Assembly (NCBI GenBank): GCA_947396885.1
Contig: OX377206.1
Span: 89,153,960-89,217,959 of the forward strand
Source of the DNA: Heligmosomoides polygyrus polygyrus
Taxonomy: Eukaryota > Nematoda > Chromadorea > Rhabditida > Heligmosomidae
Reading direction: 5' to 3'
DNA length: 64,000 bases
The notes beneath the pieces were generated by a model, which saw nothing but the letters and a program-made list of their open reading frames with translations, searched no databases and was not told the origin of the DNA. The position numbers and the translations under genes were made by a program. Of this stretch, positions 21,846 to 33,781 are shown piece by piece (the first letter of the stretch is position 1; the number at the start of each line of letters is the position of its first letter).

Positions 21846-24327
21846 AGTTATTTATTTATTTATTTATTTATTACAAGGCACGGATAACAATCACATGCGG
21901 TAAGATTCTAACAATAACATATAACAAACAAAAAATAAGCCTAGCGAAACCTTAGTGCAATTAAACGTTTAAAAGAGGATAGAGACATATTAACAATGTT
22001 CTCGTTCTAAGAAAGCAAGATGTTGAGTTCTCTGATGCTCCTGTGAATGAGAAAACTTGACCTTACTTTTGACCTTGGAAGTGGCAGGTAGAGTCGGAGA
22101 TGTTCTCTTCTGTCAGTTGTCAAAGGGGTGCCAAAAAATCCAATTGGGTTAATGGAAAGCCTTCCTGTCAGAACTTTGAACAACATAACTAAATCTGTTT
22201 GCTTTCGTCTAGTCTCAAGGCTAGACAACCCGAGCATTTTGGCCCTGTCAGACCCACTCGGAATATTGTCGTAATTTAGACCACGACGCTTTAGAAAAAG
22301 CTTACGGGTAAAGTTATTCTGAACACTTTCAAGGAGTTTTATGTCCTTCTTTTGACAGGGACTGAAAACTGAGACACCACATTCTACAATGGACCTTACG
22401 TAAAATTTGTAGGCTCTCACAAAAGAAGGTTGATCTTTGGTTATCAATACCTTAAACAAGTTATAAATTCGGTAGTTGGCCTTCTTTACAAGTGCTTTAT
22501 AATGATGCTCAAAGTTTTGGTTACTCGAGAAATGGAACCCTAAATCTCGTACACTTGTAAGTTACTCTAAAGTTGACCCGTTGAGTGTGTATGTTAGACG
22601 GTGACTTTGAGATTTAGATTGAATCACGAGACAATGCGATTTTTCAGCCGAAAGGGGTAGTTCCCAGGTGCTTGCCCAATTCTCTACAAAATTTATAGCC
22701 GCTTGGACATCTCAGGAGCTTTTTTGATTGTCGACTTCTCTATAGACCTTTATATCATCCGCGTACATTTTACAGGAAACTCCAAACCTTTGAACTGAAT
22801 CAGGAATCTCATACGTATACAAAAGAAAAAGTAAAGGCGATAGTACTCCACCCTGTCAAACACCACTGGGGGCAGAACAGACCCATGAATACTCTCCTCC
22901 TACTCTGACTTGATAGGTTCTGCCCGTAAGAAAACTCTTTATTCAGTCTACAACCATAGGATGTATGCCTATCCTTCACACCTTGTACAATAATTTTTTT
23001 TTCTGTAGGAACCTTGTCGAAGGCTTTTGAAAAGTCAAAAAATACAATATCTGTGCGTTTTCTACGGTACATAGATTTAGTCCACTCGTTTAAAGCAGAA
23101 AGAACAGCTGTTTCCACCGAGCGTTGTTTCAGGAAACCAAACTGGTCCTTAGAGATGATGTTATGCTCTTCAATATGATCCAGCATGTGTTTCTTTACAA
23201 TCTTTTCAAAAGCTCTAACAAGTACAGAGGTTATACTGACAGGCCGGTAATTGCCCGGTTGATTGAATAATGGCTTTTTGCGAATTGGCGTAATAAAGGT
23301 ATGTTTCCAACTTGTAGGAACCTCAGCTCTCATATAGCTCGAATTGAAAATTAGTTCTCATGGATAAGCAATACAATCCGCCACTTGTTTGATAAACGTT
23401 AATGGTAGATGATCCGGGGACGTTGAGAAAGACTTAGGCCATTTAATTAATATGTCGAAAATCTCCTCTTTATGAAACCACAGCGTAGGCCCCATTTGGG
23501 GAAAACTAGGTAATGCATTGTCCTGGGAGGCGAAAAACGCGGAACTAGTGCAAGCAGATTGGTTAAAGACCTTCTGAAACTCCTTTGCAAGAAGGTTGGC
23601 TTTACCACGAGCTGAGGAAATAGAAACACCTTCTTCATACCTTAGATTTGGAATAAAGTTATCATTTTCTGTACGGGAGGCAATATACGTATAGAAAGCT
23701 GACTTCTCCTTTGAGAAAATGGATTTCTTTTCAGTATAAAGATTGTACCGTGAAAGGGCTTTGTCAAATTTTCTGCTGAAAAATAGATACTCAGCCCAAT
23801 CTTCATTCAGGGCGGAATGAGTAGCCTTGTTCCATAAAGTAGTTTGACGACGCTTCATTTTAGCAAGGTAATCTGGAACGATCTGGCGATTTGGATCAAC
23901 TAACCTCCTTGGCATATATAAATCTATAACATAGTGTAGGATAAAAGCAGTGTTTCATACATTTCTTAAACATCATTTAAAGCGCCAAATGTGCTAACCC
24001 AGTCAATGTTAGTTAGGTGTTCTCTAATTTTGGTATAATCAGCCCTTTTGAAATCTCTTATCCATGTCGAACTAACGGTCCGTTGATCTCTGCTACAAAT
24101 AATTTTAAAAGTAATTGCAGCGTGGTCACTATTTCCCAGTGGGGCACCCACGGCTACATCGTGTACCAATTTTGGGGAGTTACCTAGCACGAGATCAAGC
24201 ATAGAGTTTCTTCTAGTAGGTTTATGCACTGCTTGCTGGAAGCCGTGGATATCGAAGAGATCTTGAAATAATTTGGAGCTTACTCTAGTCGAAGACAGGT
24301 CAGGAAGGTTGAAGTCTCCTAAAACTC
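21846..24327 (-). mobile_element. CR1-like non-LTR retrotransposon, 5' truncated
   Basis: On the minus strand the order is: endonuclease C-terminal part (GDFNLPDL near 24310, NSDHAAITFKI near 24110); linker; reverse transcriptase (NYRPVSITSVL, IVFFDFSKAFDKV near 23040, CKMYADDIKV near 22760 with the catalytic YADD intact); then the C-terminal tail (RELNILL near 22020). Frameshifts occur around 22850-22950 and stops elsewhere, so it is inactive. The 3' end carries a (TTTA)n repeat at 21848-21872. The 5' end breaks at a SINE fragment. Confidence 0.82.
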
Positions 24328-24402
24328 CGACATCCCGTAGAAGCAGAATGCATGGCGCCTCCTGAAAGGGACTGAGTAGCGCAGTCTTCTATCCTTTATC
24401 TT
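24325..24402 (+). mobile_element. SINE 3' fragment at the LINE 5' breakpoint
   Basis: GACATCCCGTAGAAGCAGAA to ATCCTTTATC is the SINE 3' end including one tail unit. The LINE endonuclease stops exactly where it begins. Confidence 0.6.
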
Positions 24403-24409
24403 AAACAAT

Positions 24410-26120
24410 GCGCTGTCAAATGTCAACAATCTTAATATATAATCTTTTTTAAGTTATGTTCTTATTTGTCCACCTTCCCTTTTCTTTCACTACAATGCCA
24501 ATAATTACCTGATTTTTTGACGCACTTTGCACTTGTTAATTTTGCGGAAAAACTATGCTTCACTAATAATCTTTGTAGAGACGACAAATATTGCGAAAAT
24601 TTGTACAAAATTCTGAAAATTCAAAGTGGGTTTTAATAAATGTGGCTTAAAATTGAGCCAAGTAAAATTAGCTCAATTATTTCTGTTAATGACTAAAAAA
24701 AACTTTAACACTTGATAAACGTTATACGGGTCTTTTACAGTGATAAAAACTTGCTCCCGACGGCAATCGTACCTCGTCTCCTCTGCCTAGAAGGCAGGAT
24801 TCTTGCGACTCCAGAGTTCTACAAAAGCGATTTTTTCATTACAAAGATAAAATATGAAAAGAAAAATTATGTGTTATCAGCTGCAGCAAATTCCAAGATA
24901 ACCGAATGTGGAAACTGAGTTTGTCTAGCTTTCGACATTCTTTAGTTCAGCCTTATTTTTGAAGACGGCTATGGAATGTAGAAGATCCAGGAGCCAGACG
25001 CATATGGAAATAATTCGATAACACTTTCATAAGCGAATTTATTTAAAAAAATGGCTGAATTGCTATAAAGGAAAGCTCCACCATTGAATCAGATATATGT
25101 AACTGGAACTTGAAGAACGGTCAAAAACTTCCAGCTTGAAGTTCAAGGATGCGATAAAAAAACTGAATCATACAAGTAGGTCAATATAATTTTTAAATAA
25201 AGCGTAGAAAAGTGGTCGCAATGGGATTTTTAACATCAAATCCTCGGATACGCTATGTAGTTGTATGCCAAGGTTCAAGACCTAATTAATGATGATGATG
25301 TTCTATTAATTATGATCATTAACTCGCAAATATATCATTATGTGCTGATGCGATCAAGAAGGAGAGAACTATACTGTCTCTCCTAGCGCACCTACAAGTG
25401 CAATAAATAAATAAATAGAGTAAATCTGATTTATTTAGAAGCTCCACGAATTCCAAAGGTCAATTGTTTTGAGCGTTGGCAACTTATATGGAAACTTGAA
25501 AACGGCAGGAAAACGAGTTGGCATATGGAGTAAAAAAGTCAGATTGGAGCGTGTAGCCGTCTAAGGCGTCGAGGAGGGTGCGGAAAATGTTAAAAAACTA
25601 GATATGACAAAACAATGCTACCTAAAAACCAAGTTAATAAATAATTATTAAATAATTTGTAAAAATACGATTTTTGTAAATAGAAACTGCAGAACAGGAC
25701 TGTGGGCTTAGCTAGAGCAGTCTATCTTAATCTGCACATCCTCGTTATTTAAAGTCTTAGGCTCTGATCATTTTCATAACAAAACAAACCTACCTGAAGG
25801 TTGAGTTAATGAATAATTATGATAGTAATTGAATAATGAACAATCAAGCATAACACGACACGTTTCGCGACTTTGCGCTGTGAAGTCAATGAGATAAAGA
25901 ACGGGATTTGAGTGCAATATAAACGAATACGCCGGTTGACGACCGCATCATATGTCATCCGGAAAACAACACCTTGATATCCATGACTGGCGGTGAACAC
26001 CTGTTGATATCAGTCAGCTCGACTATTATCGTCTCCCATAGGACGTGTGAACCAAAAAACAAACGCAAGGTTGCTATAGTATGAGAATGGATGGAATATT
26101 TTTCGTCAGGATCCCGTTTT
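24410..26120. other. AT-rich stretch, nothing recognised
   Basis: No motif-bearing ORF, terminal repeats or RNA signature were found in this interval. Confidence 0.4.
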
Positions 26121-26130
26121 TGAATTTTTT

Positions 26131-26758
26131 CGCAGTCGTAGCGCAGTCGGAAGCGGCGCCGGCTGTCGCGTGCACTTCGATTCAAGGTGTTTTGTTTTTT
26201 CTTTTCTGAATAGGATAAGGATAAAGGATAAAGGACGGTGTTACTCAATCCCTTCTGGGATGCGCCAGCGCAATCTACTTCTACGGGATGTCGTGGAGGC
26301 GACATGAATGCGTATTTGGCCATACAATGACTTGCGGTGGCCAGCCGTCGAACAAGTCAGCGCTCTATCCTTACCAGACAAGTCTACTACCAATTCACCG
26401 ACCCCGGAGGGATGGAAGGCTTGGTTGGCCTGGGCGGGAAATCCGAACCAGGAACCTGGTATCGGGTGCACGCGACAGTCGCGCCTCCTCCGACTGCGCT
26501 ACACGCGCCCTGTCTTTTCTGAATAGGGAAACTAATTGTTCCACTCCATGGGGTTGGTGAATTGGTACCAGACCTGTATGCAACGTGCAAGGACTAATCA
26601 CTGACATTCACACTTATTCATCGACTGGCTACCGCCTGTCATTGCATGGGTTGGGTACGCATTCAAATCGGCTCCAGGACATCCCGTGGAAGTAGAATGC
26701 GTGGCGCGTCCAACAAAAGGATTGGCCAACGCTGATATTTGTTATTTTTATCCTTATC
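26131..26758 (+). mobile_element. Old SINE split by a younger SINE
   Basis: The head part 26131-26199 (TAGCGCAGTCGGAAGCGGCG) resumes at 26528 (GGGGTTGGTGAATTGGTACC) and runs to 26758. The interruption is the minus-strand SINE 26215-26512 with its 15-bp TSD. Confidence 0.75.
26215..26512 (-). mobile_element. Young tRNA-derived SINE with 15-bp TSD
   Basis: TCTTTTCTGAATAGG flanks it at 26200-26214 and 26513-26527. There are several AAGGATA tail units and a near-consensus body. It is inserted in opposite orientation into an older SINE. Confidence 0.88.
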
Positions 26759-27049
26759 CACTTGACATAATAGAACATGTCTAGTTTACAACAAGCCGCA
26801 ACCACGCTGAAAGCGCATAAAATCCAACATGCTGGATGTGCATCGAGAATGCTGAGCTGAGTGGATGCGCCAAAGAAAGTTCTAATAACCTTTAATTGCA
26901 AGTCGAAGCAGAAAGGGTGACAATTTTTTCAACCTTCGGAGATTTTTGCAGGAAAACCTCGCCATTCACGAAGTGTTCAGCCAACACTTTGTGAGACAGT
27001 GGGAAGTAGAGTCTGGTTTCGCCCAATAGGCATTTGACAGCGCATTGTT

Positions 27050-27330
27050 TAAGATAAAGGATAAAAGACTGCGCTACTCAGTTTCTTTCAGGAGACGCCA
27101 TGCATTCTACTTCTACGGGAGGTCCGATTGGAATGCGTATTTGGCTTCCAATGCCTTGCGGTGGCCAGCTGCTGAACAGATCAGCGCTTCTTCCTTTCCT
27201 GACAAGCCTGGTTTTAGTTCAACGACTCCGTATGGATGAAAGGCATGCCTGGACGGAAAATCCGAATTAAGAACCTGGAATCGGGTGCTTGCGACAGCCA
27301 GCACCTCCTGTTACTGCGCAACACTCGCCC
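27050..27330 (-). mobile_element. Diverged SINE copy
   Basis: Tail GATAAAGGATAAAAGAC, body with GGAGACGCCATGCATTCTAC, head ending ACACTCGCCC. Confidence 0.6.
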
Positions 27331-27436
27331 ATTGCAAGAAATGCATTTGACTTGAAAACGGCGTCTTACCCCAAAACCCATCTCTATGTTTGTAGTTGAC
27401 ATTTCTTGCCTACTTAGCGAAACTACTTTGGGAACT

Positions 27437-27683
27437 GCCACGGATTCTTCTTCTGCGCGATATCGAGGGGTAGTATGAATGCGTATTGGACCTATGCAAT
27501 CACTCGTCGTGGCCAGGCGATGGACAAATTAGCGTTTTATCCTACCAGAAGAGTTTCTGAAAGTTATCCGTTTATCGAGGGATCGAATGCATAGGTGGTA
27601 GGGGTGAGATCCGAACCAAGAACCTTTGGTTCGAAGAGTTCGCGACAGCCGGCATCTCCACTGATTGCGCTACCACTCGCACT
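27437..27683 (-). mobile_element. Old SINE copy
   Basis: GAATGCGTATTGG, CGTGGCCAGGCGATGGACAA and GATTGCGCTACCACTCGC keep SINE order. The tail is lost. Confidence 0.5.
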
Positions 27684-27909
27684 TTGAGAGTAGTCCTGGG
27701 TGATCAAACGTGATGCATAAAACAAGCATTCAGCGAATACGGGCACACCAACGGATTATGACGGGATTGAGCGCCATATCTGACAAGTATATAACACGCT
27801 CTCAAGATAAAATCTAGAGCCACACCGGAACATTTCGCCTTTCTGCACTTTATACCAAGCATTATTACTTGGCTGTGGTGAAAATGTACCATCCACTAGA
27901 CACCTCAGA

Positions 27910-28069
27910 GGCTAGATTCATCAACAATTAAACCCGTGGGTATGCAGGGTATAAGGAGTAGAGATAAGATAGGAGTCATATAGAGATAAGGCAAGAGTCA
28001 GAGACGCAGTCTTCATCGTGGGTATCTCTACGCCTTATACCCAAGGGTAAGTCGTTGATGAATCCGGCC
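27910..28069. mobile_element. MITE, ends GGCYRGATTCATCAAC
   Basis: The left GATTCATCAAC..CCGTGGGTAT..AGAGATA is inverted as TATCTCT..ATACCCAAGGG..GTTGATGAATC. It is about 160 bp and non-coding. Confidence 0.6.
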
Positions 28070-28079
28070 CCAGAAGTGA

Positions 28080-28620
28080 TAGCATTTTGAATGTTGATGA
28101 AATTAGAACTGATAAACACAATGACCCTAAATATTTGGTAAGATATGAATGTAAATGATCTCGAAAGAAAAAAAAAACTTCAAAAAGTAGAGGGCATAAT
28201 TCCAAAGTGTTTAAAACATGAATATGAACCTAAATGTCTGTAAGAATTTTTGCGTGGATATTCATTCGCTTTACTATGACACATTTCTGCTGAAAAGAAG
28301 CTTAAAATCAATCGAATATTTTATATATAGTTCAAGTGATGTCGGATTTAGAATTGAAGGAAAACTGAAAAACCGCTAGGAAAAATAAAAAACAAAAACA
28401 AAAAGCAAAAAAATGTGGAAATCGTGAAATTGTATAGTAACAGGAGAGTATGGAAAAATGAAAAACAATAGAAAAGGGTGGCCAATGAAGGAAAGATTCG
28501 TTTTGCCACTGACTTCAGTCCAGACGTTTGTCTGGGTTCCTACTATGGCTCTCTGGTGAAGAGGACGAGCACATACTAAGTTGTGCTTTAACTGTGCTAA
28601 AAAGAATAGAGACATCAGCC
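28080..28620. other. AT-rich stretch, nothing recognised
   Basis: A-rich, with only short unmatched ORFs and no repeat boundaries. Confidence 0.4.
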
Positions 28621-28629
28621 AATATCTCT

Positions 28630-28886
28630 ACAGGACGCGCCATGCATTGTGCTTCTACGTGATATCATGTTGGCAATTTGAATGCGTATTTGGCCCATAC
28701 AACGAACTGCAGTGGCCTGCCGATGTCCAAGTCAGTGCTTTATCCTTCCCAGGCAAGCCTGGTACCAGTTCATCGACCCCGGAAAGATGGAAGGCTTGGT
28801 TGGACTGGGCGGAAAATCCGAACCAAGAACCTGGTATCGGGTGCATGCGACAGTCGGCGCCTCTTCTAACTGCGCTACACGCGCCC
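28630..28886 (-). mobile_element. SINE copy, tail lost
   Basis: The body and head are complete from ACGCGCCATGCATTGTGCTT to CTACACGCGCCC. Confidence 0.68.
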
Positions 28887-29463
28887 ATGGAATATGCAAC
28901 TCTACACATTATAAAGTTGTAAACCAAGTTAACTATTAGTTCGGACCCAATGCTTCCGCTATTTTGATGCTTTGAATATTGCCTTCTTTCAGTACTCATA
29001 TGTACTTCTCTCTGGTGCGTGAAGCGCTATTGCCTTCTTTGTTTAAGTCTTTTAGTCCATAATTTAGTAAGCGATTTTGGAACATAGAGAAGAAGTTGCA
29101 GCTTTTAATTACATACAAAATGTATAGGATGTCTTCCAAAAGACAAAGTGTTTCACCGACGTTTCGCAATGGCCGAAAAGTCCAATTATCGTGTCATGGA
29201 GCTATAGGACGCGGATGTCGGAAATGCAATGATGTAGAGATGAATAGAAATTCAGAGACAGCTTAAGAGGGATTAGAATAAAAACTCATCTACAATTCAT
29301 TATATAAGGCACACTAACTAGAGATACAAAAACTTTAAGTGACCGAAAACTTTGCTAAGAAGAGACGCTCCAAACTAATTTTATTAAAATAAAGATGAAA
29401 ATAATTTCAAAAGCTTTGATTAAACGGTCAATGTGTTTTAAATTAAATAAAGCATTTAATTAA

Positions 29464-29764
29464 AGGATAGAGGATTAAAGACGGCGTTATTCAATCGCTT
29501 TTGGGATGCGCCACGCATTCTACTTCTACGTTATATCGTGGATGCGATTTGAATGCGTATTAGGCCATACAATGACTTGCGGTGGCCAGCCAATGTACAA
29601 GTTAGTGCTTTATCCTTCCCAGACAAGTCTGGTACCAATTCACCGACCCCGGAGGGATGGAAGGCTTGGTTGGTTTGGACTGGGAATCCGAACCAGGCAC
29701 CTGGTATCGGGTGCACGCGAAAGTCGGCGCCTCCTCCGACTGCTCTACACGCGCCCATTCGAAC
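29464..29764 (-). mobile_element. SINE with 15-bp TSD
   Basis: AAAGCATTTAATTAA occurs at 29449-29463 and 29765-29779. Full body. Eight extra bases (ATTCGAAC) lie between the head and the right TSD. Confidence 0.82.
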
Positions 29765-30009
29765 AAAGCATTTAATTAATAAGAGGAAAATTAATTAAAA
29801 AGAGCATTAAAAACATTAAAAAGCATTAAAAAGCATTATTAAAACAGAATTAAATCTAAAATTGAATGGGTTCAATATGTTTTAAATGAATCAAACACAA
29901 TAAAAGGGAAAAAACGGCAACCCGTTAATATTGTCCATTTCGAAGAATTGACGAATATAAAGCAATTCTACATAACTTTTAAATCTGACCACTAGAATTC
30001 GTTTTGTAT

Positions 30010-30187
30010 TGTAAAAAAGACACAAATTTAGGTTAGCAAAATAATAAAATAAGAAAAAAGAAACAAATTTAGATAGGAAATAATTGGATTATTTATTTTG
30101 TAAAAAAGGAACAAATTCAGATGGGTAAAATAGCAAATTAAGTACAAAAGGAACAAATTTGGATAGGAAATAATTGGATTATTTCAA
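30010..30187 (+). repeat. AT-rich short tandem repeat
   Basis: ACAAATTTRGATAGGAAATA with ATTGGATTATTT occurs at about 30064 and 30152, and a weaker unit precedes it. A SINE begins immediately after. Confidence 0.45.
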
Positions 30188-30190
30188 TAA

Positions 30191-30474
30191 GACGCGTGAT
30201 AGGGTAGTCGGGAGAGGCGTCGGCTGTCGCGTGCACCCGACTCCAGGTTTCTGGCTCGGGTTCGCCTAGGCCAACCAAGCATTCCGTCCCTCCAGGGTCG
30301 ATAAAATGGTACAAGACTAGTCTGGGAAGGATAGAAGGCTTAGATGCCCATCGGCTGCCTACCGCAGAACATTTTTGGGCCTCAACTTGCGGTGACAGCT
30401 CGTAGAAGTGGAACGCATGGCGCATCCCAAAAGAAATTAATTAAAGCCGTCCTTTATCCTTTTTATCCTTTACC
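30191..30474 (+). mobile_element. SINE, moderately diverged full copy
   Basis: Head GACGCGTGATAGGGTAGTCG, B-box-like GGCTCGGGTTC, tail TCCTTTTTATCCTTTA. Confidence 0.65.
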
Positions 30475-30545
30475 CCATAGTCATTTGATGCTGTAGTGCA
30501 AATTTTTTATTTTCGAATTACAATACTTTAATGTAGCTATTGACG

Positions 30546-30848
30546 GAGTGAAGCGCAAGTTAGCGCAAACGGTGAGGCGCCTACTGTCGAATGCACATCA
30601 AGTCGAGATTCTTGGTTCGGGTCTTGCTCAGGGCAGCCAAATCTTCCAACCCTCGCCGGTTGATGAATTAGTACGTGGCTTATCTTGAAAGGGCGATGCT
30701 CTGACATGTCCTCCGGCTGGCCGCAGGTCACTGTATAGGCCAAATACGGAATCAGTTTGCCTCCACAATATCCCGTGGAAGTAGAATGCATGGCGCATTC
30801 ACTAGAAGGATTGAATAACGACGATCTTCGCCCTTGTCCTCATCTTAA
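30546..30848 (+). mobile_element. SINE, diverged full copy
   Basis: GAGGCGCCTACTGTCGAATG, TTGGTTCGGGTC and GGAAGTAGAATGCATGGCGC keep SINE order; the tail is decayed. Confidence 0.58.
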
Positions 30849-31003
30849 TTCTTCTCGTTCCAGCTATCAGTTGCACTTATGGAATGGATTACCTCGCGGA
30901 GCAAGGTGAGAATGACAACAAACTGCATACGCGCAGTTTACACTGGATTCAGGAAACAGCTGCTTTTTCTGATTAAACCAACATTGGGCGGGTATTTGTC
31001 TAC

Positions 31004-31048
31004 CAGCGGCTATACGCTCCTCCTCAAAGACAACGCGAAAACGGCTGA
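31004..31048 (-). CDS. Possible small exon following the 31284-31644 candidate
   Basis: The AG at 31050-31049 and the GT at 31003-31002 bound 45 bases encoding ISRFRVVFEEERIAA, with the first codon completed by the previous candidate exon in matching phase. The frame also stays open beyond this donor to a GTAATC at about 30891. Support is limited to phase and composition. Confidence 0.2.
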
Positions 31049-31283
31049 CTGCGATCGATTTGTTATCAATCGAAAAATAAGAGGGAGAGGGAGGAATTAA
31101 GCTGTACATATGTAGCCGAAGGAAACGACCACGGGTAGAGGATATAAGACGAGCGAGAAACAGGTTCAGTAACCAGCGGTGTTCCTAGGCCATCTGCACT
31201 TCTATTTTTAGTCGCTGGGCTATCGTGAAAAAACAGCCGGTAATTAAATATGACTGTCATCTGGAGATTAAAATGAGACTCAC

Positions 31284-31644
31284 TGAGTGATGATTTCTGA
31301 ATAGGAGACACACGTGTCAGGCCGTCGGGCACATTGTCCACGGCCGCCGACGACGACGTCGAAGGCAGATCGACTCGAGAAGTCAGCAGGAATTGCCGGT
31401 TGGAGACCGGTGGCGGTTGATTGCGATAGCGTCGGACATCTTTCATAGGAATCCTGGCGCTTCCATTCATTGGCTTCGGGAACGACTGAAGCGGTGGGGG
31501 AATGTGCCAGGTGAATGAAGAAGCAGAGGAGGTCGAGTCGGAGAAGCGGCAGCGGCGGTGGCGGCGGCGGCGGCCAGGACGGGACGGGACGGGACGCACG
31601 AAGGTAGAGGGCACGGAACCGTGAGTCGTAAACCTGGTCGAACG
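31284..31644 (-). CDS. Candidate internal exon of an unidentified gene
   Basis: On the minus strand the frame is open for 120 codons plus one base, between a TTTCTTATAG acceptor and a strong CAGTGAGT donor. The product is Arg/Ser/Pro-rich and disordered, with RRRRHRRCRF near the start and segments such as IPPPLQSFPKPM. It is the most GC-rich non-repeat segment of its region, and CCCGT repeats occur within it. An in-phase small segment follows at 31048-31004. I do not recognise the family. A promoter or CpG-rich repeat region is an alternative. Confidence 0.33.
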
Positions 31645-32070
31645 CTATAAGAAACAGCTGTGGGGAGAGTTAATCCGCTGTTCTTGTTGTGCGGCTTATG
31701 AACCTATGAGCCGAGAACACTAATTGTTTTACACTCCGGCCGGTGGCGTTTTTTCGACTTCTTCGCTTCTGCTTTGCCACAGCGCGAGCTGCGTCCTCTA
31801 CGAAGCAGCATACATTGTAATTCCTCGTATCATTCTGCACTCGCATATCCAAAGTAATTGCCGATGCCAGCCACCTCGCTCGCTAACTAGCTAGCTCGAC
31901 TCTCGACGTCTTGCTGGACAATAACAGTTGCAAAGTGAGAGATTTCGCCTTCGTTTCACAATGTTGAGGTATGATTAACGCTGCCGAATTCTTTGCCGCC
32001 TAACCAAAATTCAAAAAAAATCTTCAAAAAATCGAAATTAGTTAAATTTAATAATTAACCTATTAAATGA

Positions 32071-32153
32071 GGGGAGCGTGTAGCGCAGTCGAAGGAGGCG
32101 CCGACTGTCGCGTGCACCCGATACCAGGTCCCTGGTTCGGATTTCCCACCCAC
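32071..32153 (+). mobile_element. SINE head only (3' truncated)
   Basis: Contains the tRNA-like part with TAGCGCAGTCGAAGG and CTGGTTCGGATTTCCCACCC, then ends. It shows what the Pol III head looks like alone. Confidence 0.6.
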
Positions 32154-32694
32154 ATTTTTTTACCGACAACTTCGCTCTTTGGAATTTTGTTTATATTCGA
32201 CAGAATTCAGCATGCGCCAATAAACGCCACACAAATTCTTACTGAGGCAGACATCCTCTTCCAAACGACATATGACACCAAGTAAAAAGTCCAACCACAG
32301 AACCGGAGTTTTGGTAAAAATTCGGACGGGAAAGTCTGAATTCCCAATTTGATGGCCTAAAAATCAATAAATGACAAGTGAGAAAATAGGACCAACACAT
32401 GTTCTTGTAGTTCAGAACATTGTCTTCCAAACGCTATAAAAAACTGCGCAAAAATTCCAAACTTAAGCGGAAAGAGGCGATAGCGCAGATGGCCACTTTT
32501 TCACTTTTTTCTTTTCAGTTTAACGGCCTAAAAATTGACAATTCTATGATGAAAAAAGAAGTGCAATACACCTGATAGAGCAAATCATTCTCTTTCAAAA
32601 GCTGTATAGCGCTATGCAAGAGACCACCGGCGAAATCCGCAATGAGTCGTTCAAAAAACGGCGGGGACTTATGGTACAACCTAATATAATATAT

Positions 32695-32844
32695 AGCGCT
32701 GACTTATTCATCGGCTGGCCACCGCAAGTCATTGTGTGGCCAAATACGCATTCAAGTCGCCTCCACGACATCCCGTAGAAGTAAAATGCGTGGCGCATCC
32801 CAAAAGGGATTGAATAACGTCGTCCTTCATCCTTTATCCTTTAA
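32695..32844 (+). mobile_element. SINE 3' half
   Basis: From AGCGCTGACTTATTCATCGG through the 3' end CATCCTTTATCCTTTA. Confidence 0.65.
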
Positions 32845-32864
32845 CTAATTAAACATTGCGGTGA

Positions 32865-33169
32865 GTGCGCATGGTAGCCTAGTCGGAGGAGGCGCCGACT
32901 GTCGCATGCACCCGATACCAGGTTCCAGGTTAGGATTTCCCGCCCAGGCCAACCGAGCCTTCCATCCTTCCGGGGTCGGTGAATTGGTACCAGACTTGTC
33001 TGGGAAGAATAGAGTGCTGTCTTGTTCATCGGCTGGCCACCACAAGTCATTGTGTGGCCAAATACGCATTCAAGTCGCCTCCACGGCATCCCGTAGAAGC
33101 AGAGTGCGTGGCGCATCCCAAAAGGGATTGAGTAACGCCGTCCTTTATCCCTTATCCTTTATCCTTTAT
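32865..33169 (+). mobile_element. SINE, full copy
   Basis: Head GTGCGCATGGTAGCCTAGTC, complete body, tail TCCCTTATCCTTTATCCTTT. It lies 20 bp after another SINE in the same orientation. Confidence 0.76.
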
Positions 33170-33219
33170 AGGGAGGTTTCCATTTTTTCTGTAGCGGAAA
33201 CGAAACCAAACGCAAGGAA

Positions 33220-33680
33220 TCAAAAACGTGCAAATAAGAACAGAATAGCCCAAGAAAGTTCATTTCGAATGGGCAGATGCTTGAAGTGAGAGACATATGT
33301 ATAAAAAAAATCTTCATTATCACCGACGAAAAGGTTTAGCCTCCTAATATGTCTGTAAGTGGGGAAGTTAGACCTAACCTGCGACCTTGCAAAAGCGGCA
33401 TGTAATCTAAGGCTACCCGCTCGTAGGTGGCACTCAAAAGAATCCAAGTGCGACAGTGTCCTAGTGAGGATTTTGAACAACATTATTAGATCTGCCCTTT
33501 TCTTGTTCTGATTAAACTGGGTATGCCGAGTAGCTTAGCCAGTGTGGAATCGTTACGGATGTGTTCCTAATCCATTCTACTCCACCTCAACTTACGTGTG
33601 TAATTCTTTTGAACACTTTCGAGAAGGTTGATCTCCTTAATCGACAAGGGCTAAAAAATTTTAAGAAAAAATCTATGAAA
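33220..33680 (-). mobile_element. CR1-like LINE 3' fragment
   Basis: The minus-strand frame 33483-33220 (MLFKILTRTL, SQVRSNFPTYRHIRRLNLF) matches the LINE C terminus. Upstream, 33490-33660 aligns with the 22200-22350 part but is frame-broken. Confidence 0.62.
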
Positions 33681-33781
33681 AACTATTGTTAGACCTTTCG
33701 TTTCGTTTGCGAAATTCAATTTCTTAGACCTGTAGGTAAAAAAACAGAAATGATCATTATGCAGCATTAGCTGTGTATTTA

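Noticed and set aside
26288..26607. SINE ORFs as host genes
   Set aside because: The same translations occur at dozens of places bounded by SINE ends and TSDs.
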